Assembly: GCA_963556255.1 (NCBI GenBank)
Contig: OY744607.1
Coordinates: forward strand, 42,303,247-42,367,246
Source of the DNA: Allolobophora icterica
Lineage: Eukaryota > Annelida > Clitellata > Crassiclitellata > Lumbricidae
Direction: 5' to 3'
DNA: 64,000 bases
Made by a program: the position numbers and the translations under genes. The notes beneath the pieces are model-generated. The model was given only the letters and a program-made list of their open reading frames with translations. It searched no databases and was not told the origin of the DNA. Below, piece after piece: positions 61,180-64,000 of the stretch. Numbering within the stretch: the stretch's first letter is position 1; the number at the start of each line of letters is the position of its first letter.

Positions 61180-61330
61180 GTGCAAAGTTAGCACAGAAAT
61201 ATCTAGGGTCGCCAGCAACTACTGCTCCATGTGAAAGACTGTTTTCTGCTGCCGGAGACGTCCTTAATAAGAAAGTTCAGCACGCTCACCTGACAATGCG
61301 AACAAGTTAGTTTGTCTCAACTGGCTGAAA
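61180..61330 (+). pseudogene. hAT transposase C-terminal fragment
   Basis: The plus strand reads KLAQKYLGSPATTAPCERLF then SAAGDVLNKK, and stops at MRTS. YLxxPATxxPxERxFSxAGxVxxKKR is the C-terminal dimerisation signature of hAT transposases close to ZBED-type proteins. The remainder is degraded. Confidence 0.85.
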
Positions 61331-61602
61331 CAGGACTTATGAAAAATAGAAAGTGGACGAACTTCGTATTTCAACATATTTCTATATATAATGTTAATAA
61401 CAAATGGAGAAACATTGACAAGTTTTTTCTTTAAATTCACTGCTGTTTACTTACTATCTGTAAACAACGACATTATTATGCTCATAATGCGATTAATCGC
61501 AAGATTAATCGCGATTATTTGTTTTAATCGCAAGATTAATCGCGATTATTTTTTTTAATCGCAAGATTAATCGCGATTAAAATTTTTAATCGTTGAACAG
61601 CC

Positions 61603-62235
<633 letters not shown>

Positions 62236-62239
62236 CATG

Positions 62240-63030
62240 CATATTTAAGGTCATTGAGCAATATAGACCTCCCTCTTCTCTCCATGTCCGACCAGGCTTT
62301 TCCAGTTTCATCTTTCCCTCCCTCTCTTGCAGGTTAAAATATTACACGTTTCAGGTGAAAACTTTCTCCGCTTCTGAGGTAATGTATAAACTTAACCTCT
62401 CAACGACCACGTTATCCCTGTTATAGTTTTCCAGCGCAGTGTCAGGTTCTATAGACGTGCATAGGCTACGTAGGCAATCGCATCACTTAAGGCCAAAAGG
62501 CAAGGGTCGTCTCTCTCGGGAAAGGTCAGAGACTAAGAGGAACTCGATTTAGGATAGAGCAGACGAAGGGGCAACCTATACACACCGACCTGGCTGATCT
62601 AATGTACTCTGACTTCTGCTACATTTTCGCTTGAATCGACCAACGATTGATGTTCTAACGGTCCTATAGGTCCTATAGAATCCATCAGATTGCATTAGAT
62701 TCCACGAAGCATATAGCAGCTTTTCTGAGTGGCAGTACTGCCCCAGCAGTTTCGGATGACCGTGGTAATGAATCCAGACATCCGCAACATGCTCATCAGG
62801 CTAGAGGGGAAGAGTGGGATGACCTGATGGAGTTAAAACCAGAAGAACCACAATTTCCTGGAATGCAAATACTTGTGAGTTATTAACGTGCTAGGCAAGA
62901 CCTCGGGGTTGTTTTATATTTCTGAGCATGAAAATGATGAAGTGTCGGCTCAGACTGATGACAGAAGTCTAGATCAGGAAGCATGAAGTGGCCGCTTCCA
63001 GTAGTTTCGATGAAGTTCTATAAGATTTTA
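62240..63030. other. No gene recognised
   Basis: Tandem TCCTATAG at about 62661-62680. No coding region supported. Confidence 0.4.
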
Positions 63031-63079
63031 CAGCTATCAATGCTAGAAACGCTTCGTTTGAGGTTTTTGGTAGATGACA

Positions 63080-63290
63080 GAACAGAAATTTGGTTGGAGA
63101 TTTCTGCTCCCCGTGCGCCCCTAGCCAACTCAGCTATAATGAGAACTCTGACCGTACACCGTCGATGGGAAGATGAGACGGCGAGGGAGACAGAACTGAG
63201 CGCCCGCCTTTAAATCTAAGTGGGCAAGGAAAGGAAGTCGCTAAGACTTCGTGTATATATTCCCATGTCTGCCTCAGGGCTAGTTTAATG
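63080..63290 (+). mobile_element. SINE family B, body and 3' end
   Basis: GGAGATTTCTGCTCCC, CAACTCAGCTATAATGAGA, GATGGGAAGATGAGACGG, GAGGGAGACAG, then AAAGGAAGTCGCTAAGACTT and CCATGTCTGCCTCAGG. Collinear with 5456-5655 and 18110-18300, and extending further 3'. The tRNA-like head is not recognisable. Confidence 0.65.
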
Positions 63291-63427
63291 GACTTACTTC
63301 ATGATTTTATGTCATCGATTTATTGTGAATTCACGTTGTTTCTCTACATTACTGTTTTGTAAAAAAATTCTAAGTTTATTACGGGCGGTTGCTACCGTTC
63401 GCACCAGACGACAAAACACCTAGCTAC

Positions 63428-63655
63428 ACCGCTGCTGTAGCCGAATGGATAGAGCGATAGACCTGTAACGCGGAGAGTAGGGGTTCGAGCTTCCACTCAG
63501 GCGATCGCCGTGTAAGGACCTTGAGCAAGTCCTTTACTCACAGTTGCTCAGCACCATCGATGTCTCTCGTATGGACGTGTGCACGTCTGAACTTTGGAAG
63601 GAGGGCAATATCAAATACAGTTGTATTGTATTGTACAGTTGTATTGTATTGTATT
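63428..63655 (+). mobile_element. tRNA-derived SINE, family A, (TTGTA)n tail
   Basis: TGTAGCCGAATGGATAGAGC (box A), GACCTGTAACGCGGAGAG, TAGGGGTTCGAGCTTCC (box B). Then CAGGCGATCGCCGTG, GGACCTTGAGCAAGTCCTTT, GTTGCTCAGCACCATCGATG, TGTGCACGTCTGAAC and a TTGTATTGTATTG tail to about 63655. This is the most complete family A copy in the window. Confidence 0.92.
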
Positions 63656-63659
63656 CGAC

Positions 63660-64000
63660 GGCCAAAGGGCTTGTCAAGACCGTTTTATATTACTGACTTC
63701 GATCCGTTTGTGTTTTTACATGTGCCTCGATCACAAGGAAAACGGGGAGCGAATGTTATAGAATTTTAATACCATATTGCTTAGTAATGCACCGATATAC
63801 AGTTCGCATCATATTCTCGTATACAAGTGCTTGAACTCAAGATCATATATAGCGCTCCATCGGAATAAGAATCATTTGCGGCTGTGTATACCTTCAACCG
63901 ACTACCTATAATCACCTCAGTCTTGTGGACGACAGGCGTTCCTTCAAAGCGGCAACATTGCGACATTCACCTGTCGGTGTTGAATCGTTGTGAACTAATC
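63660..64000. other. No gene recognised
   Basis: ATCATATATAGCGCTCC at about 63842 is a weak minus-strand L2-tail-like phrase. Nothing else. Confidence 0.35.

Overview
This window is animal nuclear DNA. Evidence: an intron-bearing rhodopsin-family GPCR gene, tRNA-derived SINEs, CR1/L2-like and RTE-like LINE remnants, many hAT-type DNA transposons, and a very high load of microsatellites. The receptor belongs to the sex peptide receptor / myoinhibitory peptide receptor family, best known from protostomes, so an invertebrate (probably a marine protostome) is the best guess; I cannot name the species. No bacterial, viral, CRISPR or operon-like content was seen.

Only one host protein-coding gene is well supported: the receptor on the minus strand. 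Its main exon is 48939-49992. A probable first exon lies at 51451-51662, joined by a 1,458-bp intron; the phase-2 splice sites on both sides match. The intron holds a (CT)n/(AT)n tract and a retroelement-like repeat whose (GATTA)n tail ends at the proposed splice donor.

Layout: 0-10 kb holds hAT elements with exact 8-bp target duplications (17-424, 2256-2537, 8285-9539), a LINE 3' end, a SINE and long purine or ACAT repeats. 10-20 kb holds LINE 3' ends, each usually followed by a microsatellite, plus two SINEs. 20-31 kb holds five more hAT-type elements (20186, 23221, 25575, 29319, 30610); 29319 keeps a piece of transposase. 31-35 kb is a LINE graveyard of three different fragments and a SINE. 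35-38 kb has a two-unit minisatellite, a SINE and a roughly 650-bp pure (AGT)n. 38-48 kb has a SINE, one hAT MITE (39107), microsatellites and unassigned DNA. 48-52 kb is the receptor gene. 52-64 kb has a hAT-like element with 15-bp subterminal arrays (53403), a mariner fragment, LINE and SINE fragments, and a rearranged hAT element with one arm inverted (60629-61606).

The most distinctive pattern is the hAT group. Different elements keep the same subterminal layout (two direct copies and one inverted copy of a short motif) while the motif itself differs (GGAAC versus GTATAC). Two elements with identical 12-bp ends carry different motifs at equivalent positions. This suggests that terminal and subterminal recognition sequences have evolved separately. 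Most very long open reading frames here are translated microsatellites and are not listed as genes.
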